Assembly: GCF_902506575.1 (NCBI RefSeq)
Contig: NZ_LR732544.1
Location: forward strand, 4,949,458 to 5,013,457
Origin: Streptomyces mexicanus
GTDB taxonomy: Bacteria > Actinomycetota > Actinomycetes > Streptomycetales > Streptomycetaceae
DNA length: 64,000 bases
Direction of reading: 5' to 3'
Part shown: in pieces, positions 25,484-34,384 of the stretch
Layout: every line of letters starts with the position of its first letter
Position numbering within the stretch: the stretch's first letter is position 1
Notes under the pieces: generated by a model
Told to the model about the DNA's origin: nothing
Databases searched by the model: none
The model's input: the letters and a program-made list of their open reading frames with translations, nothing else
Translations under genes and position numbers: made by a program

Positions 25484-27604
25484 GTGAGCGACAACGATCA
25501 CAGCCGGCTGGCCGCGGCGCTGCGACGCGCCGTGCAGGAGCTGCGCGCCAGTACCGGCATCGCCTACGTGCCCGTCGACGAGGGACGGTCACTCGCCGCG
25601 GTGACGGTCGTCGGCACCCCCGTCTCCCTCTACACCGCGCTGGAAGGCATCGGCGTGGACAACGAGAGGTACACCCCGGCCGTCGCCTACCGGACCGGCG
25701 AGCAGATCATCGGCTCCTGCCCCGGCACCCTGCCGGCCCCCTCGACCGCCGACGTGACGATGCCGTTCCCCTACACGGTCGCCTCGACGCCCGTGGCGGC
25801 CGCCGGGCACGACGTGGGCGTCCTCACGCTGCTGTGGGTGCCCCCGCTCGGACCCCGGCAGCTCCTGCCCGAGGAGAAGAAGCGATGCACCCGGTGGGCG
25901 GACGCGATGGCGCACGACCTGGACATCGCCCGGCAGCGGCATGCGCGGGCCCGCCCGGCGTCGGTGCCGTTCTTCCTGCTCCCGGGAGCCGAGGACACCC
26001 TCGGTTCGAACGTGTCCTTCCTCTACGACTTCCAGAAGGTGGCGTCCGCGCTGACGCAGGCCGTGCGGCCGCAGGACGTCATCGAGACGGTGGTGCAGCG
26101 GATCATGGCGCCCTTCGACGCGCAGAGCATGCTGGTCTCCGTCCTCGACGACGGCCGCTCGCGCGTACTCGGCTACACCGGGTACCCGCCGGAGGTCACC
26201 CGTTCCGGCCCGGTGCCCGCCCCGGGCGAACCGCTCTTCCTGGAGAACGACACCGACCTGGCGGCGGCACACCTGGGCCCGCTCGCCGAGGGCGTGCGGG
26301 CGTGCGCACTGCTGCCGCTGGTCAGCGAGGGCCGCGTCACCGGCACCTTCGTCCTCGGTTTCGACCACCCGCGCCGCTTCGGCGCCGAGGACCGGGCGGT
26401 CCTGGTCTCCATGACCGGCCTGCTCGCCCAGTCCCTGGACCGGGCCCGGCACTTCGAGACCGAGCACGCCGTGGTCCGCCGACTGCAACAGGGGCTGCTG
26501 CCCCACATGCTCCCCCATCTGGAGGAACTGGACACCGCGGCCCGCTATGTGCCGGCCCCGGGCGCCGACGTCGGCGGGGACTGGTACGACGTGCTCACCC
26601 TGCCGGACGGCAACGTGGGCCTGGTCATCGGCGACGTCGAGGGGCACAGCCCGACCGGGGCGGCGATCATGGGCCAGATCCGCAGTGTCGTGCGGGCCTA
26701 CGCCACCGAGGGGCACGGACCCGCCGACGTACTCGGCCGGACCAACCGGCTGCTGGCCGAACTGGGCACGGACCTGTTCGTGACCTGCAGCTGCATCTGG
26801 CTGGACCGGGCGGCCGGCACGGCCGAGATCTCCTGCGCCGGACACCCCAGCCCCCTGCTGCGCCTGCCCGACCGCAGCGTCGAGGTGGCGGACCCGGAGG
26901 CGGGGATCCCGCTCGGGGTCGCGCCGGACACGGTGTACCACTCCGTGGAGGTGACCCTCCCTCCCGGGACCGTCCTCGCGCTGTACACCGACGGCCTGAT
27001 CCACTCCCGGGGCACGGACCTGGTCTCCGGGACCAAGACCCTGTGCCGCCTCCTCGCCGAAGCCGACGAGCAGCGCCTGGAGGAACTGGCCACCCGGCTC
27101 CTCGGCATCACCGGGGAGGACGCGGGGGAGGAGCGCGAGGACGACGTGGCCCTGCTGCTCGCCCGCTACGACGGGGCACTGCCGGGCGCACACCGCAGGG
27201 TCAGCCGGATGTCCGTTCAGCGCCACGACCTCCAAGCGGTCAGGGAGGTCCGGCACTTCCTGCACGCGAAGCTGCGTGAATGGGGCTGGCGGGAGGTCTC
27301 CTACGACGTGGAGCTGCTGGCCACCGAGCTGGTCACCAACGCGCTGGTCCACGCCGACAGCGACGTCGACGTCAGGCTGCGCGAATACCCGGACCGCATC
27401 CGCGTGGAGGTGCGCGACTGCGACCCGCGCCCTCCGATGCCGGCCCCCATCACCGTCACGGAGGAGGTCGACGCCGACGCGGAACACGGCCGGGGTCTGG
27501 TCATCGTCGAGGCGGTGGCCTCCGCGTGGGGCAACTCTCCGAGCGGGCGCGGCAAGTCGGTCTGGTTCGAGGTCACCGCCGCTGCCGCGGACCCGGGCGG
27601 ATAG
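25484..27604 (+). CDS. SpoIIE-type PP2C phosphatase with GAF and HATPase domains
   Basis: This 706-residue cytoplasmic signalling protein has three parts. A GAF-like region occupies residues about 15-330, probably as two units. A SpoIIE/PP2C domain spans about 340-570, with the metal-site motifs GADVGGDWYDV, VIGDVEGHS and LYTDGLI followed by EDDVALLLARY. A C-terminal anti-sigma-type HATPase spans about 580-700 (ELVTNALVHADSD, HGRGLVIVEAVASAWG). Such Streptomyces proteins act on anti-anti-sigma factors and may also bind a sigma factor. The GTG at 25484 has AGGAG 7 nt upstream; the GTG at 25481 is also possible. Confidence 0.9.
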   Translation: MSDNDHSRLAAALRRAVQELRASTGIAYVPVDEGRSLAAVTVVGTPVSLYTALEGIGVDNERYTPAVAYRTGEQIIGSCPGTLPAPSTADVTMPFPYTVASTPVAAAGHDVGVLTLLWVPPLGPRQLLPEEKKRCTRWADAMAHDLDIARQRHARARPASVPFFLLPGAEDTLGSNVSFLYDFQKVASALTQAVRPQDVIETVVQRIMAPFDAQSMLVSVLDDGRSRVLGYTGYPPEVTRSGPVPAPGEPLFLENDTDLAAAHLGPLAEGVRACALLPLVSEGRVTGTFVLGFDHPRRFGAEDRAVLVSMTGLLAQSLDRARHFETEHAVVRRLQQGLLPHMLPHLEELDTAARYVPAPGADVGGDWYDVLTLPDGNVGLVIGDVEGHSPTGAAIMGQIRSVVRAYATEGHGPADVLGRTNRLLAELGTDLFVTCSCIWLDRAAGTAEISCAGHPSPLLRLPDRSVEVADPEAGIPLGVAPDTVYHSVEVTLPPGTVLALYTDGLIHSRGTDLVSGTKTLCRLLAEADEQRLEELATRLLGITGEDAGEEREDDVALLLARYDGALPGAHRRVSRMSVQRHDLQAVREVRHFLHAKLREWGWREVSYDVELLATELVTNALVHADSDVDVRLREYPDRIRVEVRDCDPRPPMPAPITVTEEVDADAEHGRGLVIVEAVASAWGNSPSGRGKSVWFEVTAAAADPGG

Positions 27605-27727
27605 CGGACGGCCCCGGCCCGCTCCCCTTCCCCTTTTACCCACGCTTTGCCGTGAGCCGGTCCTGTCCCAGAATGGAAGGAGCCGCACAGGCCGACAGCG
27701 CCTGCCGATCCCTGGGAGAGACACCTG

Positions 27728-28003
27728 ATGGGCCCGCGTCACCACTTCCACCTGGATGCCAGGGGCCACTCGGTGACCGTGAACGTCGAGGGCCGCCGCC
27801 GCGGGGCGGTCGAGCTGCTCATCGACGGCAAGGAAACCGGCCGCGCCGACCTGCGCGGGCGCCGCCCCCTGCTCCTTTGCGGCGAGCTGCCCACCGATCC
27901 ACCGGTGACCGTGACCGTCGACGTCACGCTCGAACCCGGCGCGCCCCGCTGTGTCGCCGTGATCGACGGCGCGGCGACGCCCATGCCCGCGCGCCCCTTC
28001 TGA
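27728..28003 (+). CDS. Small conserved hypothetical protein
   Basis: This 91-residue protein begins GPRHHFHLDARGHSVTVNVE and is rich in alternating Val/Thr, suggesting a small all-beta fold. A single Cys lies in LLLCGELP and another near the C-terminus. I do not recognise a function. It has an ATG at 27728 with GGGAGAG upstream, and follows the phosphatase gene after 123 bp in the same orientation, so the two may be co-regulated. Third-position GC content supports real coding. Confidence 0.7.
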   Translation: MGPRHHFHLDARGHSVTVNVEGRRRGAVELLIDGKETGRADLRGRRPLLLCGELPTDPPVTVTVDVTLEPGAPRCVAVIDGAATPMPARPF

Positions 28004-28200
28004 CCCCGGCACCTCCCCGTACCGGGCCGGCCCGTCGCGGCTGCCAGGGCATGAGTGGTGTGGCCGCCCAGGGACCGGCCCACGACGACCGGCCGGTGCG
28101 GCCGTGCCGGTGGCGTGGGGCGGGTGCCGCCACGCGCGTCTGCCGGTGCGTCGTCCACACGGTGGCGAAGCTCCCGGCGGTCCTCTCGGTCGGCGGCCGG

Positions 28201-28647
28201 TCAGTTCACCAGGGCGCGCCGGGGCAGCGGCGAGGAGTACACGACACTCGTGGTCACCGATCCCAGCCCGCCGATCCGGCCGGACACCTCCTCCAGATGC
28301 CGCATGGAGCGCGCGGCCACCTTGATGACGAAGCAGTCGTCACCCGTGACGTGGTGGGCCTCCAGGATCTCCGGGGTGGCCGCGACCAGGTCGTGGAACG
28401 GCTTGTAGTTGCCGTGAGGGTAGCGCAGCCGGACGAAGGCGAGGATCGGCAGCCCCAGCCGTTCGGGGTCGACCACGGCCGCGTACCCCTGGATGACGCC
28501 CGCCTCCTCCAGACGGCGGACCCGTTCGGTGACCGCGCTGGCGGACATGGACACCACCCGGGCGAGATCGGCGAAGCTGACGCGGCCCTGCCGCTGGAGG
28601 ACGTCGAGGATGCGCCAGTCGGTGGCGTCCGGGGAAAACGCGGTCAT
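28201..28647 (-). CDS. Lrp/AsnC family transcriptional regulator
   Basis: This 148-residue regulator has a winged helix-turn-helix (DWRILDVLQRQGRVSFADLA, then SMSASAVTERVRRLEEAGVI; residues about 10-60) and a C-terminal RAM/ligand domain ending PLPRRALVN. The ATG at 28647 gives the normal family N-terminus. It is divergent from the rhodanese gene, with a 123-bp gap that holds an 11-bp inverted repeat. It probably controls that gene and itself in response to an amino acid, which is inferred from family behaviour. Confidence 0.92.
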   Translation of the reverse strand: MTAFSPDATDWRILDVLQRQGRVSFADLARVVSMSASAVTERVRRLEEAGVIQGYAAVVDPERLGLPILAFVRLRYPHGNYKPFHDLVAATPEILEAHHVTGDDCFVIKVAARSMRHLEEVSGRIGGLGSVTTSVVYSSPLPRRALVN

Positions 28648-28665
28648 GGGCGAGGGATAGCAGCT

Positions 28666-28701
28666 CGATCCCCGGTCGATCAAGCCGTTCACCGGGGATC
28701 G
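28666..28701. promoter_or_regulatory. Inverted repeat between lrp-like and rhodanese genes
   Basis: CGATCCCCGGT (28666-28676) and ACCGGGGATCG (28691-28701) form a perfect 11-bp dyad with a 14-nt spacer. It lies 19 bp from the regulator start in the divergent promoter region. It is a good candidate for the Lrp-type operator. Confidence 0.55.
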
Positions 28702-28770
28702 CCCCTTCGCGGGCGTGATCTTGGGCCATAGATTTGCCGGTGTCGATCCCGACCAGGCAAGGACTTCCCG

Positions 28771-29202
28771 ATGACCGCACCGACCGCCGCCCACTTCCGG
28801 GCCGCCCTCGCCTTCCACGCCGACGTGTCCGACGTCGCCGCCGCGCTCGCCGCCGGCGGCCACCCGGGGTTCGTCCTGCTGGACTCCCGCTCCACCGAGT
28901 CCTGGGACCAGGGGCACCTCCCCGGAGCCGTCCACCTGCCGACCGCGCTCATCCCCGAGCAGGCCCCGGCCCTCCTCGACCCGTCCGTCCCCGTGGTCAC
29001 CTACTGCTGGGGCCCGGGCTGCAACGGCGCCACCCGGGCCGCCCTCGCCCTGGCCGAACTCGGCTACCAGGTCAAGGAGATGCTCGGCGGCTTCGAGTAC
29101 TGGGTGCGTGAGGGCTTCGCCTACGAGACCTGGCGCGGCGGTGAGCGACGCACCGCCGACCCGCTCACCGCACCCGTCGGCGACGGCGACTGCGGCTGCT
29201 GA
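28771..29202 (+). CDS. Rhodanese-like sulfurtransferase
   Basis: This 143-residue single-domain rhodanese contains LLDSRSTESWDQGHLPGAVHLP, quoted here as DSRSTESWDQGHLPGA, followed by the active-site loop TYCWGPGCNGATRAA. Two cysteines lie in the loop and two more at the C-terminus (DGDCGC), a useful pair for sulfur relay or redox switching. The protein would move sulfane sulfur to a thiol acceptor. It is divergently transcribed from an Lrp-type regulator, a pairing seen in other Streptomyces as I recall. ATG at 28771. Confidence 0.9.
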   Translation: MTAPTAAHFRAALAFHADVSDVAAALAAGGHPGFVLLDSRSTESWDQGHLPGAVHLPTALIPEQAPALLDPSVPVVTYCWGPGCNGATRAALALAELGYQVKEMLGGFEYWVREGFAYETWRGGERRTADPLTAPVGDGDCGC

Positions 29203-29253
29203 CGCGCCCGGTCCGACCGGCGCTCACCCCGGCCGGACCCCGTCCGCCCGGCG

Positions 29254-29475
29254 TCAGCAGGCCCATCCCGTCCTCGCCGGCAACCCCGCGAGAGCGGCCG
29301 TCACCGCGGCGGACGCGCGCACGTCCAGCTGCGCACCGGTGCCGCGGACCTGATGCCGCAGATCCTCGGCGGCCAGCGCGACCAGCTGCGGCAGCAGGTC
29401 CGTGCACCGTCGCGCCACCCAGCCGGTGCCCGCCGTGGCCAGCCACCACAAGCCCGAGATCCGGGTGGGTGCGGG
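29254..29475 (-). pseudogene. 3' fragment of an unidentified gene fused behind AIM24
   Basis: Downstream of the AIM24 break at about 29477, the frame ending at 29254 has strong third-position GC. It encodes ISGLWWLATAGTGWVARR, then LLPQLVALAAEDLRHQV and a C-terminal end GLPARTGWAC. This is typical Streptomyces codon use, in a frame different from AIM24. I read it as the 3' end of another gene left by a deletion or mis-join. I do not recognise the family. A TTG at 29451 could in principle start a 65-residue protein. Confidence 0.5.
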
Positions 29476-29807
29476 GGCATCGTGCCCTGCCGCAGCGTGC
29501 CCTCGAAGGCGAGCAGCCGGTCCGCCTCCACGTAGAGGGTGTCGCCCGCCGGCTCGATGACGTGCACATGGTGCCCGCCGTGCCCGAAGAGCACGGTCCC
29601 GCTGCCCTCCACGGTCATCAGCGGCGTCGCCTCCCCGGCGACCCGCCGCCCGATCATGGACATCACGCCGCCCTGACCGCCCTGCACGTTCGGCGTGAAC
29701 GACACCTCGCCCCGGTACGCCAGCATCGCCCCCCGCTGGCTGAACAGCCGCTGCCCCGGCACCACCGTGGCCTCGACCATCTTCGCGTTGATCTCCCGGA
29801 AGGCCAT
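29301..29807 (-). pseudogene. Truncated AIM24 family protein
   Basis: The ATG at 29807 opens a good AIM24 (DUF124) N-terminal half: FREINAKMVEATVVPGQR, LFSQRGAMLAYRGEVSF, MSMIGRRVAGEATPLMTVEG, then VEADRLLAFEGTLRQGTM at residues 93-110. From about residue 111 (29477) family similarity stops abruptly. The frame becomes Arg/Trp/Cys-rich noise until 29301. Roughly 100 C-terminal residues are missing compared with the neighbouring paralogue. The intact paralogue at 29809 ends 1 bp before this start, so the two formed an operon. Confidence 0.75.
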
Positions 29808-29808
29808 G

Positions 29809-30441
29809 TCAGACGTCCCCCGCGACGGTGTTCCGCTCGCTCGGCTGGACGTACACCAGCCCGTCGCCCTCGAACCGGATCTGGAAGGCCTCCCCGCCGC
29901 CCTCGCCGAGCAGGGTGCGGAAGGTGACCCCGGACTGGAAGGACTGCCGCACATTCCCCTGGTGCGCCACGTACGCCCCCGGGTCCACGATCAGCGGGTA
30001 CTGCGGCGTGACCCGGAGCACCACCGCCGGGCCGTCCGACAGGATCGCCGCCTGCCCGTGCCCCTCCACGGTCGTCGTGAACAGCCCGTTGCCCTGCGAG
30101 GCGCCGCGCAGCCCCGTGAACGTCGTCCCCGTCCTCAGCCCCTCCTCCGTCGCCAGCAGATTGCTCGACTCCACGAACAGCCTGTCGCCCGCGAGCCGCA
30201 CCAGATTGATCTCCGACGCCCGGTCGGCGAACCAGCAGGTCCCCTGCCCCCGCACCTCCATCACGGTCATCTGCTCCCCGGTGAGCCGCCGCGTCACCAT
30301 GCCCCGCAGCCCCTCACCGCCCCCGGTCAGCTTCTTGAAGGCCATCTGCCCGTCGTAGGCGACCATCGAGCCGTTCTTCGCCTTCACGGCGTCCCCGGTC
30401 ATCTCGACGGCGAGCACCTTGCTGCCTTGCAGTCGGAACAT
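29809..30441 (-). CDS. AIM24 family protein
   Basis: This 210-residue protein is a full AIM24/DUF124 member. It starts FRLQGSKVLAVEMTGDAVKA and has KKLTGGGEGLRGMVTRRLTG, SNLLATEEGLRTGT, GLFTTTVEGHGQAAI, VDPGAYVAHQGNVRQSF and a final EAFQIRFEGDGLVYVQP. The fold is an all-beta TRAP-like double barrel. Its biochemical role is unknown in bacteria; the yeast namesake is mitochondrial. The ATG at 30441 or the GTG at 30447 could be the start. A truncated paralogue follows 1 bp after its stop. Confidence 0.88.
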   Translation of the reverse strand: MFRLQGSKVLAVEMTGDAVKAKNGSMVAYDGQMAFKKLTGGGEGLRGMVTRRLTGEQMTVMEVRGQGTCWFADRASEINLVRLAGDRLFVESSNLLATEEGLRTGTTFTGLRGASQGNGLFTTTVEGHGQAAILSDGPAVVLRVTPQYPLIVDPGAYVAHQGNVRQSFQSGVTFRTLLGEGGGEAFQIRFEGDGLVYVQPSERNTVAGDV

Positions 30442-30540
30442 CGCCACGCTGCGAAGGTAGCGGCGCACGCCCGCCCACCGACAGGGCCCACGGGTGGAGA
30501 AGACCCCGGACCGCACCCTTAGGGGTCCGGCTCGGAGTGT

Positions 30541-30610
30541 GCGGCCGAGACACCCCGGTGTCCGGCCGAGACACCCCGGCATCCGGACCGGCATCCCGCC
30601 GAGACACCCC
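30541..30610. repeat. Short tandem repeat GGCCGAGACACCCCGG
   Basis: Two nearly exact copies of a 21-22-bp unit (GGCCGAGACACCCCGG plus TGTCC or CATCC) are followed by a degenerate third containing CCGAGACACCCC. They occupy the divergent gap between the AIM24 gene and the DUF3817 gene. The unit is short and without regular spacers. Confidence 0.6.
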
Positions 30611-30703
30611 CTGAGGACGGGCACGGCGACCGGTTTGCCACAATGGACGGAGACTTTGTGCCCGCGTTCACAAACTGAGCGTCTCTCTCACCGAAGGTGA
30701 CCC

Positions 30704-31048
30704 GTGGACATCAAAACCGCCACCGCCCTCCGCCGCCTCCGCCTGGTCTCCGCCCCCGAGGCGGTGTCCTTCATCCTCCTGCTGGTCTGCTCGGTCCTGA
30801 AGCGGACCACGGACTTCAACGCGGTGCCCGTGATGGGGTCGATCCACGGCATCCTCTTCATCCTCTACGTGCTCTTCTGGGCCGACGCCTGGAACCGCAC
30901 GAAGTGGCCGCTGAAGACCGCCGCGCTCTACTTCGTCCTGTCCGTCCTGCCCACCGGCGGCTTCTTCGCCGAGCGCAAGCTCAAGCGGGCCGCCGAGGAC
31001 GCGGTGATCGCCTCCCGCGCCCGTCGCGAAGGGGTCGTGAACGCATGA
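30704..31048 (+). CDS. DUF3817 family membrane protein
   Basis: This 114-residue protein has three hydrophobic segments (about residues 20-32, 45-60 and 70-88). The DUF3817 pattern is [17 protein letters not shown], then [19 protein letters not shown] and [16 protein letters not shown]. The function is unknown. The GTG start at 30704 gives the family N-terminus. Its stop overlaps the next start (ATGA), so it is translationally coupled to the thiamine-binding-like protein. A second DUF3817 gene lies 1.1 kb downstream. Confidence 0.87.
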   Translation: MDIKTATALRRLRLVSAPEAVSFILLLVCSVLKRTTDFNAVPVMGSIHGILFILYVLFWADAWNRTKWPLKTAALYFVLSVLPTGGFFAERKLKRAAEDAVIASRARREGVVNA

Positions 31049-31338
31049 TCGTCGCCTTCTCCGTCACTCCGCTCGGCGTCGGCGAGGACGTCGGTGCGTA
31101 CGTCGCCGAGGCCGTCCGCGTGGTCCGCGAGTCCGGTCTGCCCAACCGCACCGACGCGATGTTCACCTCGATCGAGGGCGAGTGGGACGAGGTCATGGAC
31201 GTGGTCAAGCGCGCCGTGGCCGCGGTGGAGGCCCGCGCCCCCCGGGTCTCCCTGGTCCTCAAGGCCGACATCCGCCCCGGCGTCACGGACGGCCTGACGA
31301 GCAAGGTGGAGACGGTCGAGCGGCACCTGGCCCAGTAG
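31045..31338 (+). CDS. MTH1187 family (thiamine-binding type) protein
   Basis: This 97-residue protein has the ferredoxin-like MTH1187/YkoF-type sequence: [55 protein letters not shown] and [11 protein letters not shown]. Family members bind thiamine or related compounds and form dimers or tetramers. The ATG overlaps the stop of the DUF3817 gene. There is no thiamine biosynthesis gene nearby, so the physiological ligand is uncertain. Confidence 0.87.
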   Translation: MIVAFSVTPLGVGEDVGAYVAEAVRVVRESGLPNRTDAMFTSIEGEWDEVMDVVKRAVAAVEARAPRVSLVLKADIRPGVTDGLTSKVETVERHLAQ

Positions 31339-31558
31339 GGCCCCGCACCGGCACCACGGCCCCCGCGGGGCCGGGAGCGGCCCGCGCGGGCGCGTCCGGT
31401 GCCGGGCGCCCACCCGCGCGATCCGTCCGTCGGCATGCCCCGCCGGCGCCCGCGCCATGCCCCGTCGGCGCCCCGGCCCGACCACCCGAGGTCACCATGC
31501 GGACCGATCCGCGAGACAGGGCTGACCACGATATGACCGCCGGGTAGGGTGTGATGAC

Positions 31559-32068
31559 GTGCCCAAGCCCCTCAGTCTCCCCTTCGACCCCATCGCCCGA
31601 GCCGACGAACTCTGGAAGCAGCGCTGGGGAAATGTGCCGTCCATGGCGGCGATCACCTCCATCATGCGCGCGCACCAGATCCTGCTGGCCGAGGTCGACG
31701 CGGTGGTCAAGCCGTACGGGCTGACGTTCGCGCGCTACGAGGCCCTGGTGCTGCTCACCTTCTCCAAGGCCGGCGAACTGCCGATGTCCAAGATCGGCGA
31801 GCGGCTCATGGTGCACCCCACCTCCGTGACCAACACCGTCGACCGCCTGGTGAAGTCCGGGCTGGTGGCCAAGCGCCCCAACCCCAACGACGGGCGCGGC
31901 ACCCTCGCCGTCATCACCGACAAGGGGCGCGAGGTGGTCGAGTCGGCCACGCGCGACCTGATGGCGATGGACTTCGGCCTGGGCGTCTACGACGCCGAGG
32001 AGTGCGCGGAGATCTTCGCGATGCTGCGCCCGCTGCGGGTGGCGGCGCACGACTTCGACGAGGGCTGA
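31559..32068 (+). CDS. MarR family transcriptional regulator
   Basis: This 169-residue protein is a MarR-type winged helix regulator. It has an N-terminal dimerisation helix (WKQRWGNVPSMAAITSIMRA), then LPMSKIGERLMVHPTSVTNT as the recognition helix region. The wing RPNPNDGRGTLAVIT follows, and a C-terminal helix. The GTG at 31559 gives a Pro-rich leader of 10 residues. It is followed by a DUF3817 gene and icmA in the same orientation. Its targets are not evident; the palindrome at 32539 is more typical of TetR. Confidence 0.9.
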   Translation: MPKPLSLPFDPIARADELWKQRWGNVPSMAAITSIMRAHQILLAEVDAVVKPYGLTFARYEALVLLTFSKAGELPMSKIGERLMVHPTSVTNTVDRLVKSGLVAKRPNPNDGRGTLAVITDKGREVVESATRDLMAMDFGLGVYDAEECAEIFAMLRPLRVAAHDFDEG

Positions 32069-32156
32069 GCGGCCCGGCCGCCCCGGGGGAGCCGGGCGCC
32101 TCCGACCGGGCGACCCCGCCCAAGATCTACCGGAACGTGCGGTTACGCTCGACTCC

Positions 32157-32495
32157 ATGAAACGAAGCGTGCTGACCCGCTACCGCGTCATGGCCTACGT
32201 CACCGGCGTCCTGCTGGTGCTCCTGTGCCTGAGCATGATCGCCAAGTACGGGCTGGACATCGACGGTGCCGCGGACTTCACCCGCGTCGTCGCCATCGCG
32301 CACGGCTGGCTGTACGTCATCTACCTGATCTTCGCCTTCGACCTGGGCTCCAAGGCGAAGATGCCGGTCGGCCGCCAGCTGTGGGTCCTGCTGGCCGGGA
32401 CGATTCCGACGGCCGCCTTCTTCGTCGAGCGGAAGATCAGCCGCGAGCTGGAGGCCAAGGTCGACGGCCCCGCTCCGGCCGCCGCCAAGGCGTAG
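32157..32495 (+). CDS. DUF3817 family membrane protein (second copy)
   Basis: This 112-residue protein again has three membrane segments (about 8-28, 44-62, 73-90) and the closing motif GTIPTAAFFVERKISRELE, parallel to the [13 protein letters not shown] of the copy at 30704. HGWLYVIYLIFAFDLGSKAK replaces the [13 protein letters not shown] segment. The function is unknown. ATG at 32157. It lies between the MarR gene and icmA, with the icmA operator directly downstream. Confidence 0.87.
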   Translation: MKRSVLTRYRVMAYVTGVLLVLLCLSMIAKYGLDIDGAADFTRVVAIAHGWLYVIYLIFAFDLGSKAKMPVGRQLWVLLAGTIPTAAFFVERKISRELEAKVDGPAPAAAKA

Positions 32496-32538
32496 CCCCC
32501 ACCGCCGCGCGGACCCCGTGCGGCGGTCAGCCGTCGAC

Positions 32539-32562
32539 ATTTACTAGGACGTCCTAGTAAAT
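32539..32562. promoter_or_regulatory. Perfect 24-bp palindrome, icmA operator
   Basis: ATTTACTAGGAC and GTCCTAGTAAAT are exact reverse complements with no spacer. The palindrome ends 7 bp before the ATG of icmA. It is notably AT-rich for this genome. It would cover the transcription start or ribosome-binding region, so a bound repressor should block expression. The TetR gene convergent with icmA (34385-35005) is the obvious but unproven partner. Confidence 0.8.
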
Positions 32563-32569
32563 TCGAAGC

Positions 32570-34270
32570 ATGGACGCTGACGCCATCGAAGAGGGCCGCC
32601 GCCGCTGGCAGGCCCGGTACGACGCGGCGCGCAAGCGCGACGCGGACTTCACCACGCTCTCCGGCGACCCCGTGGAGCCGGTGTACGGACCCCGGCCCGG
32701 GGACACCTACGAGGGCTTCGAGCGGATCGGCTGGCCTGGTGAGTTTCCCTTCACGCGCGGCCTGTACCCGACCGGCTACCGGGGGCGCACCTGGACCATC
32801 CGGCAGTTCGCCGGGTTCGGCAACGCCGAGCAGACCAACGAGCGCTACAAGATGATCCTCGCCGCGGGCGGCGGCGGTCTCTCGGTCGCCTTCGACATGC
32901 CCACGCTGATGGGCCGCGACTCCGACGACCCGCGCTCGCTGGGCGAGGTCGGCCACTGCGGGGTGGCGATCGACTCCGCGGCCGACATGGAGGTCCTGTT
33001 CAAGGACATCCCGCTGGGCGAGGTCACCACCTCGATGACGATCAGCGGCCCGGCCGTCCCCGTCTTCTGCATGTACCTGGTCGCCGCCGAACGCCAGGGC
33101 GTGGACGTCTCCGCGCTCAACGGCACCCTGCAGACCGACATCTTCAAGGAGTACATCGCGCAGAAGGAGTGGCTCTTCCAGCCCGAGCCGCACCTGCGCC
33201 TGATCGGCGACCTGATGGAGTACACCAGCTCCAGGATCCCCGCCTACAAGCCGCTGTCCGTCTCCGGCTACCACATCCGCGAGGCGGGCGCGACGGCCGC
33301 GCAGGAGCTGGCGTACACGCTCGCGGACGGCTTCGGCTACGTCGAGCTGGGCCTCAGCCGCGGTCTGGACGTGGACGTCTTCGCCCCGGGCCTGTCCTTC
33401 TTCTTCGACGCGCACGTGGATTTCTTCGAGGAGATCGCCAAGTTCCGCGCGGCCCGCCGGATCTGGGCCCGCTGGATGCGGGACGTCTACGGCGCGAAGT
33501 CCGACAAGGCGCAGTGGCTGCGCTTCCACACGCAGACCGCCGGCGTCTCGCTGACCGCGCAGCAGCCGTACAACAACGTCGTCCGCACGGCCGTGGAGGC
33601 CCTGGCGGCGGTGCTCGGCGGCACCAACTCGCTGCACACCAACGCCCTCGACGAGACCCTGGCGCTGCCCAGCGAGCAGGCCGCCGAGATCGCACTGCGC
33701 ACGCAGCAGGTGCTGATGGAGGAGACCGGCGTCGCCAACGTCGCCGACCCGCTGGGCGGTTCCTGGTACGTCGAGCAGCTGACCGACCGGATCGAGGCGG
33801 ACGCGGAGAAGATCTTCGAGCAGATCAAGGAGCGCGGACTGCGCGCCCACCCCGACGGGCAGCACCCCATCGGGCCGATGACCTCCGGCATCCTGCGGGG
33901 CATCGAGGACGGCTGGTTCACCGGCGAGATAGCCGAGTCGGCGTTCCGCTACCAGCAGGCGCTGGAGAAGGGCGACAAGAAGGTCGTCGGCGTCAACGTG
34001 CACACCGGGTCGGTCACCGGGGACCTGGAGATCCTGCGGGTCAGCCACGAGGTGGAGCGCGAGCAGGTGCGGGTGCTGGCCGAGCGCCGGGCGGCGCGGG
34101 ACGACGCGGCGGTGCGCTCCGCGCTGGACGCCATGCTGGCGGCGGCCCGGGACGGCGCCAACATGATCGAGCCGATGCTGAACGCCGTGCGGGCCGAGGC
34201 CACCCTCGGCGAGATCTGCGAGGCGCTGCGGCAGGAGTGGGGGGTGTACACCGAGCCGGCCGGGTTCTGA
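32570..34270 (+). CDS. icmA: Isobutyryl-CoA mutase large subunit
   Basis: This 566-residue enzyme isomerises isobutyryl-CoA and n-butyryl-CoA with coenzyme B12. It has the methylmalonyl-CoA mutase large-chain TIM barrel. The two residues known to separate the activities are Phe80 in TIRQFAGF, where methylmalonyl-CoA mutase has Tyr, and Gln198 in KEYIAQKEW, where it has Arg. Both are of the isobutyryl type, and the length equals that of Streptomyces IcmA. The cobalamin-binding small subunit icmB is not in this window. The gene would link valine catabolism to butyryl-CoA for polyketides. The operator lies just upstream. Confidence 0.93.
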   Translation: MDADAIEEGRRRWQARYDAARKRDADFTTLSGDPVEPVYGPRPGDTYEGFERIGWPGEFPFTRGLYPTGYRGRTWTIRQFAGFGNAEQTNERYKMILAAGGGGLSVAFDMPTLMGRDSDDPRSLGEVGHCGVAIDSAADMEVLFKDIPLGEVTTSMTISGPAVPVFCMYLVAAERQGVDVSALNGTLQTDIFKEYIAQKEWLFQPEPHLRLIGDLMEYTSSRIPAYKPLSVSGYHIREAGATAAQELAYTLADGFGYVELGLSRGLDVDVFAPGLSFFFDAHVDFFEEIAKFRAARRIWARWMRDVYGAKSDKAQWLRFHTQTAGVSLTAQQPYNNVVRTAVEALAAVLGGTNSLHTNALDETLALPSEQAAEIALRTQQVLMEETGVANVADPLGGSWYVEQLTDRIEADAEKIFEQIKERGLRAHPDGQHPIGPMTSGILRGIEDGWFTGEIAESAFRYQQALEKGDKKVVGVNVHTGSVTGDLEILRVSHEVEREQVRVLAERRAARDDAAVRSALDAMLAAARDGANMIEPMLNAVRAEATLGEICEALRQEWGVYTEPAGF

Positions 34271-34384
34271 GGCCCGAAGCCGCTGCGGGCGGGCAGGCGG
34301 GCGGGGCGCAGGGCCGCCGCGGCGCTGAGGCGCCCGCCGGTGCCGCGCCGGACGGGCCGGCGCGCGCCGCCCGACCGCCCGCGG

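Noticed and set aside
30541-30610. CRISPR-like repeats
   Set aside because: There are only two to three 21-bp units in direct contact, with no spacers and no cas genes.
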